The notes beneath the pieces are model-generated. The model made no database searches and was not told the DNA's origin. It saw only the letters and a list, made by a program, of their open reading frames with translations. A DNA stretch of 64,000 nt from Catenulispora sp. GP43 (GTDB lineage: Bacteria > Actinomycetota > Actinomycetes > Streptomycetales > Catenulisporaceae), in the NCBI RefSeq assembly GCF_041260665.1, contig NZ_JBGCCT010000040.1, positions 1 to 64,000 of the forward strand, read 5' to 3'. This document shows positions 47,204 to 56,152 of the stretch, piece by piece. How positions within the stretch are numbered: the first letter of the stretch is position 1; the number at the start of each line of letters is the position of its first letter. Both the position numbers and the translations under genes were made by a program.

Positions 47204-48943
47204 GTGGCAGAACAGATGTCGGTGGCTTTCCCGACCAGGCCGGGGGTGCTCGGCGAACACGGCGAGCTCTGTGAACCCGCCGAGCTCTGTGAACCCGCTG
47301 AAATCTGTGAACCGACTGCAACAGCGACGGCGGCCGGACTCGTCATAACCTCCGTGCCCCTCATCGCGACCTCGCCAGCCTGGCCCACCGAAAGCCTCCG
47401 TCTGCGCGAGGCCGCGCCCGATGCGGTCCCCGGTCCGGTCGCGCTGCTGCGGCTGCTCGGGTCGGCGCGGCCGGCCGATGTCGTGCCCGCCCTCGGCGCG
47501 CTGTCCGCCGATCAGCTCGCCGAGGCTGTCGCGACCGCCGAGCTGCCGCTGGCGCCGGCCGTCGTCGCGCACATCTCGCAGTGGGGGCCCGGGCCGGTGC
47601 GCGGGATGCTCGCGCGGCGGCTGGTCCAGCAGCCCGAGCATGTGCCGCCGCGGCCGCTCGGCCTGGACGCCTATCTGCGGGTCCTGGACGAGGACGCTCC
47701 CACGGATGCCGACCTCGGTGCCGCCGTGACCCGCATCCGGGCCCTGGCGCTGGAAGCGCTGTGCGCCGGGTCACTGACCGCCGAGCAGGTCCTGGACCAC
47801 ACCCGGCCGGCGGCGCTGGCGTTGGCGCTGGCGGTCTGCACCCCGGCGGAGTATCCGCGTCCTTGGCTGCGTCGGGCGACCGGCGACGTCAGGGTTCTGC
47901 TCGCGCGCCGCCTGGCCGAGGAACTGGGGGAGGACTACGAGCGCTGGGCCCGCGCGATCGACCTCAGCGGCAGCTTCGCCGGCTCGGTCGCCGAACTGCT
48001 GCGTTCCGATCAGGCACCCGGCGCCGTCCACCGCTTCCTGCATCCGAACCGCTCCGGCTACGCCTCGCAGAACATCCTGCTCGCCCTGGCCCCGCAGCCG
48101 GTCGCGGCGCGCTACCTCGACGGGCTGGTCGAACCGCCGAACCCGTCCCCGAACCAGCCCCAGACCGCCGGCGACGACCAGGCGGAGTGGATGCTCGGCA
48201 GCGCCCCGCTGAGCCGGGTGATGGTCGAGCATGACCTCGCGTACAGCTCCGTCCGCCGGTACCACCGGCTGCTGAAGAACGAGCTGTGCCCCGACTACTT
48301 ACTGGCGCAGGTCGACCTCGGCCAGGCCCGCGAGGTCCTGCTCAAGCGGATCGTGCCGCCGGATGTCCTGAGCCGGGTGTTCCGCGACTTCGCCGAGGTC
48401 GCCGGGGTGCACGAGGCGCTGCGGTGGACCGCCGCCGGCGGCGACAAGCTCATCGACCTGGCCTGGTCGTTGACCGACGACCCGACCCTGCTGCACCAGG
48501 TGGTCGCGGGTCTGCGGGACCGCGCCGAGCCGGCCGTGCTGACCTGCCTGTACGGCGCGCTGGCCGAGGTCGCGGGGCCGGAGCCGGTGTGGGCGCTGGA
48601 CCTGGAGCGCGCCGGGAGCCTGGACGCCGTGCTGCCCGCGGTCCGCGCGTCCATGGCCGCCGGCACCGCCGAACCCGTGGTCGAGGCCGCCCGGCGGACG
48701 CCGCGCCGGCACTGGATCGACCTGTTGGATCCCGAGGAGTTCGGCGCTCAGGGGCTGCGCACGGAGGAAGAACTGGACCGGACCGGCCATTTCCCGCTCG
48801 AAGGCCTGGTCGCCGCCCGTCTGGACGGCCGCCCCGAGCTGTGGGCCGAGGTGGCGTGGCGGATCGCCACCCGCCGGATGCCGGTCGAGGCGGCGATCGC
48901 CGCGGTGGGCGCCCAGCCTGCGGCGTCGGCCTCCACCTCCTGA
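47204..48943 (+). CDS. Large soluble protein of unknown function with ELCEPA repeat
   Basis: A 579-residue Ala/Leu-rich helical protein that I do not recognise. There is no signal peptide or membrane segment. Residues 21-38 are ELCEPAELCEPAEICEPT, encoded by three 18-bp tandem copies (47264-47317). The body has helical HEAT-like stretches (LLRLLGSARPADVVPALGALSADQLAEAV, VLDHTRPAALALALAVCTPAEYPRPWLRR). The repeat lies outside the likely domain; a later GTG at 47354 (VPLIATSPAWP) could be the true start. It begins 24 bases after the monooxygenase and might be in the same transcript. Confidence 0.6.
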   Translation: MAEQMSVAFPTRPGVLGEHGELCEPAELCEPAEICEPTATATAAGLVITSVPLIATSPAWPTESLRLREAAPDAVPGPVALLRLLGSARPADVVPALGALSADQLAEAVATAELPLAPAVVAHISQWGPGPVRGMLARRLVQQPEHVPPRPLGLDAYLRVLDEDAPTDADLGAAVTRIRALALEALCAGSLTAEQVLDHTRPAALALALAVCTPAEYPRPWLRRATGDVRVLLARRLAEELGEDYERWARAIDLSGSFAGSVAELLRSDQAPGAVHRFLHPNRSGYASQNILLALAPQPVAARYLDGLVEPPNPSPNQPQTAGDDQAEWMLGSAPLSRVMVEHDLAYSSVRRYHRLLKNELCPDYLLAQVDLGQAREVLLKRIVPPDVLSRVFRDFAEVAGVHEALRWTAAGGDKLIDLAWSLTDDPTLLHQVVAGLRDRAEPAVLTCLYGALAEVAGPEPVWALDLERAGSLDAVLPAVRASMAAGTAEPVVEAARRTPRRHWIDLLDPEEFGAQGLRTEEELDRTGHFPLEGLVAARLDGRPELWAEVAWRIATRRMPVEAAIAAVGAQPAASASTS

Positions 48944-49043
48944 CAACACGCCCGCCGACACGCCCGGCGACCGGCCCTCCCGCAGGCCCGGCGGGCCGGA
49001 CTCCACCAGGTGGACACGCCCTGTCTCAGAAAGCGCCGCGGAC

Positions 49044-49049
49044 TAGAAT
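49044..49049 (+). promoter_or_regulatory. Putative -10 element of metH
   Basis: TAGAAT (49044-49049) is a good -10, without a recognisable -35, about 50 bases before the metH start. The leader (about 49056-49099) is too short for a cobalamin riboswitch, and no B12-box-like sequence is found between 48944 and 49100. Confidence 0.4.
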
Positions 49050-49099
49050 CGTGTCCGATTGGTCAAGTAAGAGCAGCCGCTCACCCCGGAGGAACCCTC

Positions 49100-52000
49100 A
49101 TGGCCTCGACCGCCGTCCCTTCCGCGCACGCCGGAAGCGCCAGGATCGCCGCGCTTCGCGAAGCACTCCGGACCAGGGTGGTGGTGGCCGACGGGGCCAT
49201 GGGCACCATGCTGCAGGCGCAGAACCCGACGCTGGACGACTTCCAGGGCCACGAGGGCTGCAACGAGATCCTCAACATCTCCCGCCCCGACATCGTGCGG
49301 GCCGTGCACGAGGAGTACTTCCGCGCCGGCGTGGACTGCGTGGAGACCAACACCTTCGGCGCCAACCACACCAACCTCGGCGACTACGACATCGCCGACC
49401 GCGTCTTCGAGCTCTCCGAAGCCGGCGCCCGGCTGGCCCGCGAGGTCGCCGACGGCTTCGCCACCGCCGACAGGCCGCGCTGGGTGATCGGCTCCATCGG
49501 CCCGGGCACCAAGCTGCCGTCCCTGGGCCAGATCGACTACCCCACGCTGCGCGACGCCTACCAGGCCGAGGCCGCCGGGCTGATCGCCGGCGGCGCGGAC
49601 GCGCTGCTGGTGGAGACCAGCCAGGACCTGCTGCAGATCAAGGCCTCGGTGCTGGGCGCCAAGGCCGCGGCGCGCGCGGCCGGGATCGACATCCCGGTGT
49701 GGGCCTCGGCGGCGTTCGAGACCACCGGCACGATGCTGCTGGGCACCGAGGTCGGCGCGGCGCTGACCGCGCTGGAGTCCCTGGGCATCGAGCGCATCGG
49801 CCTGAACTGCTCCACCGGCCCGGCCGAGATGAGCGAGCACCTGCGCTACCTGGCCAAGCACTCCACGATCGGCCTGTCCTGCATGCCGAACGCCGGCCTG
49901 CCGGTGCTCACCTCCGACGGCGCGCACTACCCGCTGAGCCCGGAGGAGCTCGTCGACTGGCACCAGCGCTTCGTCGACCAGTTCGGCATCGCGCTGATCG
50001 GCGGCTGCTGCGGCACCACGCCGGAGCACCTGCGGCAGCTGGTCGACAGTCTCGGCGGACGCGAGGTCCCCCAGCGTTCGCCGAAGCGGGAGCCGGGGGC
50101 CTCGTCGCTGTACCAGCACGTGCCGTTCCGGCAGGACATCAGCTACCTGGCGATCGGCGAGCGGGCCAATACCAACGGCTCCAAGGCGTTCCGCGAGGCG
50201 CTGCTGGCGGAGAACTGGGACGCGTGCGTGGAGATCGCCCGCAACCAGATCCGCGACGGCGCGCACATGCTCGACCTCTGCGTCGACTACGTGGGCCGGG
50301 ACGGCGTCGCGGACATGAAGGCCGTGGCCAGCCGGTTCGCGACCGCCTCGACGCTGCCGATCGTGCTGGACTCCACCGAGCCGCAGGTGCTCCAGGCCGG
50401 GCTGGAGACGCTCGGCGGGCGGGCCGTCATCAACTCGGTGAACTACGAGGACGGCGACGCCCCCGACTCGCGCTTCGCGCGCATCATGGAGCTGGTCTCC
50501 GCGCACGGCGCCGGCGTCATCGCCCTGACCATCGACGAGCAGGGCCAGGCCCGCACCGCCGAGCACAAGGTGGCGATCGCCGAGCGGCTGATCGAGGACA
50601 TCACGACCAACTGGGGCGTCCCGGAGGACTCGATCCTCGTGGACTGTCTGACCTTCACGATCTGTACCGGGCAGGAGGAGTCGCGGCGCGACGGCCTGGA
50701 GACCATCGAGGGCATCCGGGAGCTGAAGCGCCGGCACCCGGACGTGCAGACCACCCTGGGCCTGTCGAACATCTCCTTCGGCCTGAACCCGGCCGCGCGC
50801 CAGGTGCTGAACTCGGTGTTCCTGCACGAGTGCGTCGAGGCCGGCCTGGACTCGGCGATCGTGCACGCCTCCAAGATCCTGCCGATCGCCCGCATCCCGG
50901 AGGAGCAGCGCAAGGTCGCCCTGGACCTGGTCTATGACCGGCGTGCCGAGGGCTACGACCCGCTGACCCGGCTGCTGGAGCTGTTCGAGGGCGTGGACGC
51001 CGCCTCGCAGAAGGCCTCCCGCGCCGACGAGCTGGCGGCGCTGCCGCTGGAGGAGCGTCTCAAGCGCCGCATCATCGACGGCGAGCGCAAGGGGCTGGAG
51101 GCCGACCTGGACGAGGCCCTGGCCGTGCGTCCCGCGCTGGAGATCGTCAACGAGGTGCTGCTGGACGGTATGAAGACGGTCGGCGAGCTGTTCGGCTCCG
51201 GCGAGATGCAGCTGCCGTTCGTGCTGCAGAGCGCGGAGACGATGAAGGCGGCGGTGGCGCACCTGGAGCCGCACATGGAGAAGTCGGACTCCACCGGGAA
51301 GGGCACGATCGTGCTGGCCACGGTGAAGGGCGACGTCCACGACATCGGCAAGAACCTGGTCGACATCATCTTGTCGAACAACGGCTACAACGTGGTCAAC
51401 CTCGGCATCAAGCAGCCGCTGCAGACCATCCTGGACGCCGCCGAGGAGAACGCCGCCGACGCCATCGGGATGTCGGGGCTGCTGGTGAAGTCCACGGTGG
51501 TGATGAAGGAGAACCTGGAGGAGATGAACACCCGCGGCGTGGCCGGGCGCTGGCCGGTGCTGCTGGGCGGCGCCGCGCTGACCCGGGCCTACGTCGAGCA
51601 GGACCTCGCCGAGCTGTACCAGGGCGAGGTGCGGTACGCGCGCGACGCCTTCGAGGGGCTGAACCTGATGGACGCGGTCGCGGCGGTGAAGGCCGGGGTC
51701 CCCGGTGCGTCCCTGCCGGCGCTGCGTCCCCGGCGGGTCAAGGCCTCCGGGCCGCTGCGCGAGATCCCGGACGAGCCGATCCCGGCCCGCTCCGACGTGG
51801 CGCTGGACAACCCGATCCCGGCGCCGCCGTTCTGGGGCGACCGGATGGTGAAGGGGATCCGGCTGGCCGAATACGCGCCCTACCTCGACGAGCGCGCGCT
51901 GTTCCTCGGCCAGTGGGGGCTCAAGCCGGGGCGCGGCTCGGGCGGGCGCTCGTACGAGGAACTGGTCGAGACCGAGGGCCGCCCGCGCCTGCGCATGTGG

Positions 52001-52609
52001 CTGGAGCGCCTGCAGACCGAGAACCTGCTGGACGCGGCGGTCGTCTACGGCTACTTCCCGGCGGTCAGCAAGGGCGACAGCCTGCTGATCCTCGACGAGA
52101 GCGGCGACCAGCGGACCAGCTTCACCTTCCCGCGCCAGCGCCGCGACCGCCACCTGTGCCTGTCCGACTTCTGGCGCCCGCAGGAATCCGGCGAGGTGGA
52201 CGTGGCCCCGTTCCAGCTGGTGACGGTCGGCGCGCGCATCGCCGAGGCGACGGCGGAGCTGTTCGCGGGGAACTCCTATCGGGAGTACATGGAGCTGCAC
52301 GGCCTGTCGGTCCAGCTCGCCGAGGCCCTGGCCGAGTACTGGCACGCCCGCGTGCGCGACGAGCTCGGCTTCGCCGCCGAGGACCCGGACTCGACCGAGG
52401 GGCTGTTCAAGGTGGAGTACCGCGGGTGCCGGTACTCGTTCGGGTATCCGGCGTGCCCGGACCTGGAGGACCGGACGAAGATCGTGGAGCTGCTTAAGCC
52501 GGAGCGGATCAACGTGCGGCTGTCGGAGGAGTACCAGTTGCATCCGGAGCAGTCGACGGATGCGATCGTGGCGCACCACCCGGAGGCTTCTTACTTCAAC
52601 GCGGGGTGA
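49100..52609 (+). CDS. metH: Cobalamin-dependent methionine synthase
   Basis: A 1169-residue cytosolic enzyme that moves a methyl group from methyltetrahydrofolate to homocysteine by way of cobalamin. All four modules are present: a homocysteine domain (about 15-320) starting VVADGAMGTMLQ, with the zinc Cys of LNCSTGP and the pair in IGGCCGTTP; a pterin domain (about 345-620) starting AIGERANTNGSKAF; a B12 domain (about 640-870) with DVHDIGKN (axial His near 747); and the AdoMet reactivation domain (about 880-1169) with YFPAVSKGDSLLIL and RYSFGYPACPDLEDR. ATG at 49100 after CGGAGGAA. The length is normal. It is a single gene; no riboswitch is visible. Confidence 0.96.
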   Translation: MASTAVPSAHAGSARIAALREALRTRVVVADGAMGTMLQAQNPTLDDFQGHEGCNEILNISRPDIVRAVHEEYFRAGVDCVETNTFGANHTNLGDYDIADRVFELSEAGARLAREVADGFATADRPRWVIGSIGPGTKLPSLGQIDYPTLRDAYQAEAAGLIAGGADALLVETSQDLLQIKASVLGAKAAARAAGIDIPVWASAAFETTGTMLLGTEVGAALTALESLGIERIGLNCSTGPAEMSEHLRYLAKHSTIGLSCMPNAGLPVLTSDGAHYPLSPEELVDWHQRFVDQFGIALIGGCCGTTPEHLRQLVDSLGGREVPQRSPKREPGASSLYQHVPFRQDISYLAIGERANTNGSKAFREALLAENWDACVEIARNQIRDGAHMLDLCVDYVGRDGVADMKAVASRFATASTLPIVLDSTEPQVLQAGLETLGGRAVINSVNYEDGDAPDSRFARIMELVSAHGAGVIALTIDEQGQARTAEHKVAIAERLIEDITTNWGVPEDSILVDCLTFTICTGQEESRRDGLETIEGIRELKRRHPDVQTTLGLSNISFGLNPAARQVLNSVFLHECVEAGLDSAIVHASKILPIARIPEEQRKVALDLVYDRRAEGYDPLTRLLELFEGVDAASQKASRADELAALPLEERLKRRIIDGERKGLEADLDEALAVRPALEIVNEVLLDGMKTVGELFGSGEMQLPFVLQSAETMKAAVAHLEPHMEKSDSTGKGTIVLATVKGDVHDIGKNLVDIILSNNGYNVVNLGIKQPLQTILDAAEENAADAIGMSGLLVKSTVVMKENLEEMNTRGVAGRWPVLLGGAALTRAYVEQDLAELYQGEVRYARDAFEGLNLMDAVAAVKAGVPGASLPALRPRRVKASGPLREIPDEPIPARSDVALDNPIPAPPFWGDRMVKGIRLAEYAPYLDERALFLGQWGLKPGRGSGGRSYEELVETEGRPRLRMWLERLQTENLLDAAVVYGYFPAVSKGDSLLILDESGDQRTSFTFPRQRRDRHLCLSDFWRPQESGEVDVAPFQLVTVGARIAEATAELFAGNSYREYMELHGLSVQLAEALAEYWHARVRDELGFAAEDPDSTEGLFKVEYRGCRYSFGYPACPDLEDRTKIVELLKPERINVRLSEEYQLHPEQSTDAIVAHHPEASYFNAG

Positions 52610-52631
52610 GGGTGCTTCAACGAGAGGTGAG
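52594..52631 (+). repeat. Direct repeat duplicating the end of metH
   Basis: CTTCAACGCGGGGTGAG (52594-52610) ends metH including its TGA, and CTTCAACGAGAGGTGAG (52615-52631) follows with two changes, a period of 21 bases. The second copy supplies the ribosome site of the next gene. Confidence 0.85.
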
Positions 52632-52637
52632 TGGCCG

Positions 52638-53132
52638 GTGATGACGACCGAGGACGTGGTCGAGCTCCACGTCCTCCTGCGGGCGGCGGGCGCCGACGTC
52701 TGGATCGGCGGCGGCTGGGGCATCGACGCCCTGGTCGGCCAGCAGACGCGCCCGCACCGCGACGTGGACCTGATGCACCGGCTCGATCAGGAGCCCGCGG
52801 TCGTGGCGGCCCTGGCGCGGGCGGGGTTCGCCGAAACGCTCGACTGGCGTCCGGTGCGGTTCGTGATGGCGGACGCGCGAGGGCGGGAGATCGATCTGCA
52901 CCCGCTGGTCTTCGGCGAAGACGGGTCGGCGTCGCAGGCCTCGTTGGAGGCGGACAGGCCTTTCGTCTATCCCGCTTCGTGCTTCGTCACCGGCGTGATC
53001 GGCGGGACCGTGGTGCCCTGCATGTCGGCGGAACAGCAGGTCTACTTCCATCAGGGCTATGAGCCGGCCGACCACGATCGGCACGACATGGCGCAGCTGC
53101 GCAGGGTGTTCGGGATCGCCACGCACTTCTGA
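52638..53132 (+). CDS. Nucleotidyltransferase of the aminoglycoside/lincosamide adenylyltransferase type
   Basis: A 164-residue cytosolic enzyme. It has the compact fold of ANT(2'')-like proteins: GADVWIGGGWGIDALVGQQTRPHRDVDLM, where the two Asp in D-V-D hold the metal, then GREIDLHPLVF with the third acid, and the closing HQGYEPADHDRHDMAQL. The family adenylates antibiotics, but many soil members have no tested substrate, so resistance is only possible. GTG 52638, seven bases after an AGGTGA element that lies in the duplicated metH end; ATG 52641 is an equal alternative. Confidence 0.8.
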   Translation: MMTTEDVVELHVLLRAAGADVWIGGGWGIDALVGQQTRPHRDVDLMHRLDQEPAVVAALARAGFAETLDWRPVRFVMADARGREIDLHPLVFGEDGSASQASLEADRPFVYPASCFVTGVIGGTVVPCMSAEQQVYFHQGYEPADHDRHDMAQLRRVFGIATHF

Positions 53133-53138
53133 GCGGTG

Positions 53139-53882
53139 TCAGCCCGGCCAGGTTCCGAGCGCGCGGGCCAGTCGTTCGCCCTGGTCGGCGGTGAGGCCGT
53201 GCGCCAGGCCGAGGCCGCAGCGCGGGCTGTGCGGGTCGTCGCAGACGAGGATGCCGGTGTAGGCCGAACCTTCGTCCACAGCCGGCACCAGCCATTCCGC
53301 GGGCCCCCAGAACGGGAGATCGGTGAGCATGCGGGCGGCTGTCTCCGGCGCAGTCTCCGCGGGCACGCCGATGCCGATGAGTGCCTCGGCGACTACTTCG
53401 GCGGCATCCGGTGGCGTCTCCGCGTCGCCGAGCGCCGGTAGGAGCAGCAGGAGCCGGGCATCGGGGTCGTGGATGCCCTCGGCGCCGGAGTCGGGGTGCG
53501 CTGCGATATGGACCAGTTCGGGCCAGGCCAGTCCGGGTCCGGCCCAGTGTCCTTCGATGCCGGCCAGGCGTCGTCGCGTGTCCCATTCCGGATGGGTGAC
53601 GTGGAAGTCGAGGCCCTCGTCGTCCTCGAAGTTGCGGCCGAGGACCGAGACCGAGTGGCCGTCCGCGAACGGGATCCGGAACAGCGGCCATCGCTCGAAG
53701 CTGTGCAGCCGCTCATAGGCCGCGTCGCAATCGGCCTCGTCGGCCCCGAACAGAGCTGGTCGTGGTACGTCGACGTCGTCCTGGGTCCCGCACAGCCACA
53801 GCAGATACGCGGCCCAGAATCCCGGCAGCTCCAGCAGTTCGTCGCCGAGCACCACCGGACCTTCGTCGTGGTAGGCCTCCAC
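53139..53882 (-). CDS. Conserved hypothetical protein with acidic residues
   Basis: A 247-residue soluble, acidic protein with no signal peptide or membrane segment and no motif I recognise. Readable stretches are LPGFWAAYLLWLCGTQDDVDVPRP, GHSVSVLGRNFEDDEGLDFHVTHPEWDT, and WGPAEWLVPAVDEGSAYTGILVCDDP. The style is that of actinobacterial SMI1/immunity-like or DUF proteins of unknown function; that is only a likeness. GTG at 53880-53882, one base after the stop of the MFS gene, so it is likely in one transcript with it. Confidence 0.6.
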   Translation of the reverse strand: MEAYHDEGPVVLGDELLELPGFWAAYLLWLCGTQDDVDVPRPALFGADEADCDAAYERLHSFERWPLFRIPFADGHSVSVLGRNFEDDEGLDFHVTHPEWDTRRRLAGIEGHWAGPGLAWPELVHIAAHPDSGAEGIHDPDARLLLLLPALGDAETPPDAAEVVAEALIGIGVPAETAPETAARMLTDLPFWGPAEWLVPAVDEGSAYTGILVCDDPHSPRCGLGLAHGLTADQGERLARALGTWPG

Positions 53883-53883
53883 C

Positions 53884-55101
53884 TCACCCCTCCGTAGCCA
53901 GCGCCTCAGCCTCCGCGGCCAGCGGCCCCGGCACCCCGTGCACCGCCGCCGGTGCGTTGCGCCCCAGCAGGCCGCCGCCGAGGGCGACCATGCCGGCCAG
54001 TACCGCCACCGCGCTGAAGGCCACGCGCAGCGAGGTCAGGTCGGCGATGCCGCCGATCATGCCGGGGGCGGCCATGCCCGCGCCGTAGGCGATGGTCGCC
54101 ACGCCCGCGACGCCCATCGTCGGGTTCGGGCCGGCGTGGCCGGCGGCGGCGAAGGCCAGCGGGACCACCACCGAGACGCCGACGCCGACGCCGATGAGCA
54201 TGAAGCCCAGGATCGCCGGGATCGGGCCGTGGGCCGCGACCACCAGCAGGCCGCCGAGTGCGCCGAGGACGCCGCAGCCGCGGACGGTCGTCGTGGCTCC
54301 CAGGCGTCCCACCACCGCGTCGCCGGCCAGGCGGCCGGCGGCCATGGTGAAGGCGAACATGCCGGTGGTGAAGGCGGCCTCGGCTTCGTCGCCGTGCAGG
54401 GTGCGGTGCATGTAGACCGAGGACCAGTCCTGCGCGGCCACCTCGGCGTAGATGCCGCAGAAGCCGACCAGGCCGATCAGCAGGATCACGCCGCGCGGGA
54501 TCACGAACAGCGGCACGTCCTCCTTCTTCTCCTCGGCCAGGCCCACGTCGGCGGCGCTGGTGCGGAAGCCGTGCGTGCCCCAGGCGGCCGCCGCGGCCAG
54601 CACCGCCGCCGCGACGGCGAAGTGCACGCGGGCGTCGACGTGCGCGTGCGCGGCCAGCGAGCCGGCCATCGCGGCGATCAGGACGCCGGCGCTCCAGCTG
54701 CCGTGCAGGCCGGACATGATCGAGCGGGCCATGCGCTTCTCGACCAGGATGCCCTGGGCGTTCATCGCCATGTCGGAGGTGCCGCCGACGGCGCCGGAGA
54801 CGACCATGCAGGCCGCCAGCGCCGGCAGGCTCGGCATCCAGGAGGTCGCCACGGTGACGGCCAGGAAGACGCCGATCAGCGCCCGCGCCGTCGCCCTGGT
54901 ACCGAACCGGGCCACCGCGCGGCCGGCGAAGGGCATCGTGGCGATGGCTCCGATGGAGGGCATGAGCAGCGCGATACCGAGTCTTCCCGCGGACAGCTGC
55001 AGGTGGTCGGACAGCCACGGCAGGCGCGAGGAGAAGGTCCCGGTCACGGCGCCGTGGGTGGCGAACACGGTCGCGACCGAGCGTCGTTCCTTCTCCCACA
55101 T
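53884..55101 (-). CDS. MFS transporter, 12 helices
   Basis: A 405-residue inner-membrane transporter with about 12 helices. Start region ATVFATHGAVTGTFSSRLPWLSDHLQLS, then GRAVARFGTRAT (the loop between helices 2 and 3), MAMNAQGILVEKRM, and in the second half GMFAFTMAAGRLAGDAVVGRLG. The sequence resembles the FucP/YfcJ-like or ProP-type efflux permeases of actinobacteria; substrate unknown. ATG 55099-55101 with CGGAG eight bases before it. The following gene begins one base after the stop. Confidence 0.85.
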   Translation of the reverse strand: MWEKERRSVATVFATHGAVTGTFSSRLPWLSDHLQLSAGRLGIALLMPSIGAIATMPFAGRAVARFGTRATARALIGVFLAVTVATSWMPSLPALAACMVVSGAVGGTSDMAMNAQGILVEKRMARSIMSGLHGSWSAGVLIAAMAGSLAAHAHVDARVHFAVAAAVLAAAAAWGTHGFRTSAADVGLAEEKKEDVPLFVIPRGVILLIGLVGFCGIYAEVAAQDWSSVYMHRTLHGDEAEAAFTTGMFAFTMAAGRLAGDAVVGRLGATTTVRGCGVLGALGGLLVVAAHGPIPAILGFMLIGVGVGVSVVVPLAFAAAGHAGPNPTMGVAGVATIAYGAGMAAPGMIGGIADLTSLRVAFSAVAVLAGMVALGGGLLGRNAPAAVHGVPGPLAAEAEALATEG

Positions 55102-55249
55102 GTGCTGTCTCCGCCCCTGGCCCCGTCCGCCCCTTACCAGGAGCGATCTTATCGTCGGATTAAGGCTTGTGGACCTGAGAAAGAGATTGGCTAAGCTGGG
55201 CACTTCGAGCGCTGACAATTGACCGGGGCCCGGCCCGCCAGGAGGGTGC

Positions 55250-56110
55250 ATGGCCGATCACGTGGCCGATCACGCAGGACTGGGCCCGCTGCCGCCGCTT
55301 TTCGACACGCCGCAGCACTGGCGTCCGGCCGCCCTGGACACCGACACCCCGCACGTCGCGCGGGTGTACGACTACCTGCTCGGCGGCAAGGACCACTTCC
55401 GCACCGACCGCGCCGCCGCCGAGCTGCTGCTGCGCGCCAACCCCTACTTACGCGACGCCTGCCGCGAACAGCGCGACTTCCTGCGCCGCGCGGTCCGCCA
55501 CCTGGCGGCCGAGGGCGTGAGCCAGTTCGTGGACATCGGCACCGGCCTGCCCGCGGCACCGACCGCGCACCAGATCGCGCGCGCGGTACAGCCGGCGGCG
55601 CGCGTGGCCTACGTCGACAACGACCCGATCGTGCTGTCCCACGCACGGGTCCTGCTCACCGACGGCGGTCCGGGGACCGCATTCGTCGAGGGGGACCTGC
55701 GCGAGCCGGAGGCGCTGCTGCGGGAGCCGGCGCTGCGGGCGGTGATCGACCTCGGGGAGCCGGTGGCGATGGTGGTCACCGGGCTGCTGCACTTCCTGCC
55801 GGATCACGAGCAGCCCGCCAAGCACGTGCGGACGCTGATGGACGCCTGCGCGCCCGGCAGCTGCCTGGTGCTGACGCACGGCGCGTCGGACCTGGCGGTG
55901 GAGCTGGCGCGGGCGACGTCGGCGGCGTTCCGGCAGGCGGCGATCCCGTGCCAGGCCCGCAGCCGGGACGAGGTGCTGGAGCTGGTGGGGGAGCTGGAGC
56001 TGGCCGAGCCGGGGCTGGTGCCGATGGCGGCCTGGCGGCCCGAGCGGAACCTGACGAAGACGGTGCGGGAACGGCAGATCGCTTATGGGGTCGTGGCGCG
56101 CAAGGGGTGA
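55250..56110 (+). CDS. SAM-dependent methyltransferase, DUF574 family
   Basis: A 286-residue cytosolic protein of the actinobacterial DUF574 (methyltransferase 19) family. Diagnostic stretches are PHVARVYDYLLGGKDHFRTDR, FVDIGTGLPAAPTAHQIA (SAM glycine motif), VAYVDNDPIVLSHARVLL and a conserved VVTGLLHFLPD. Streptomycetes have dozens of these; the target is unknown. The N-terminal MADHVADHA includes a short repeat. ATG at 55250 after AGGAGGG. It is divergent from the MFS gene. Confidence 0.85.
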   Translation: MADHVADHAGLGPLPPLFDTPQHWRPAALDTDTPHVARVYDYLLGGKDHFRTDRAAAELLLRANPYLRDACREQRDFLRRAVRHLAAEGVSQFVDIGTGLPAAPTAHQIARAVQPAARVAYVDNDPIVLSHARVLLTDGGPGTAFVEGDLREPEALLREPALRAVIDLGEPVAMVVTGLLHFLPDHEQPAKHVRTLMDACAPGSCLVLTHGASDLAVELARATSAAFRQAAIPCQARSRDEVLELVGELELAEPGLVPMAAWRPERNLTKTVRERQIAYGVVARKG

Positions 56111-56152
56111 CGGGGCAGCAGGGTGGCGACCCTGCTGCTCAGGCGTCGCTGC

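Noticed and set aside
48944-49099. Cobalamin riboswitch upstream of metH
   Set aside because: The gap is 156 bases with a -10 only about 50 bases before the gene, and no B12-box-like sequence is present.
52638-53132. A firm antibiotic-resistance gene call
   Set aside because: The fold is that of adenylyltransferases, but chromosomal soil members rarely have tested resistance activity; only the family is claimed.
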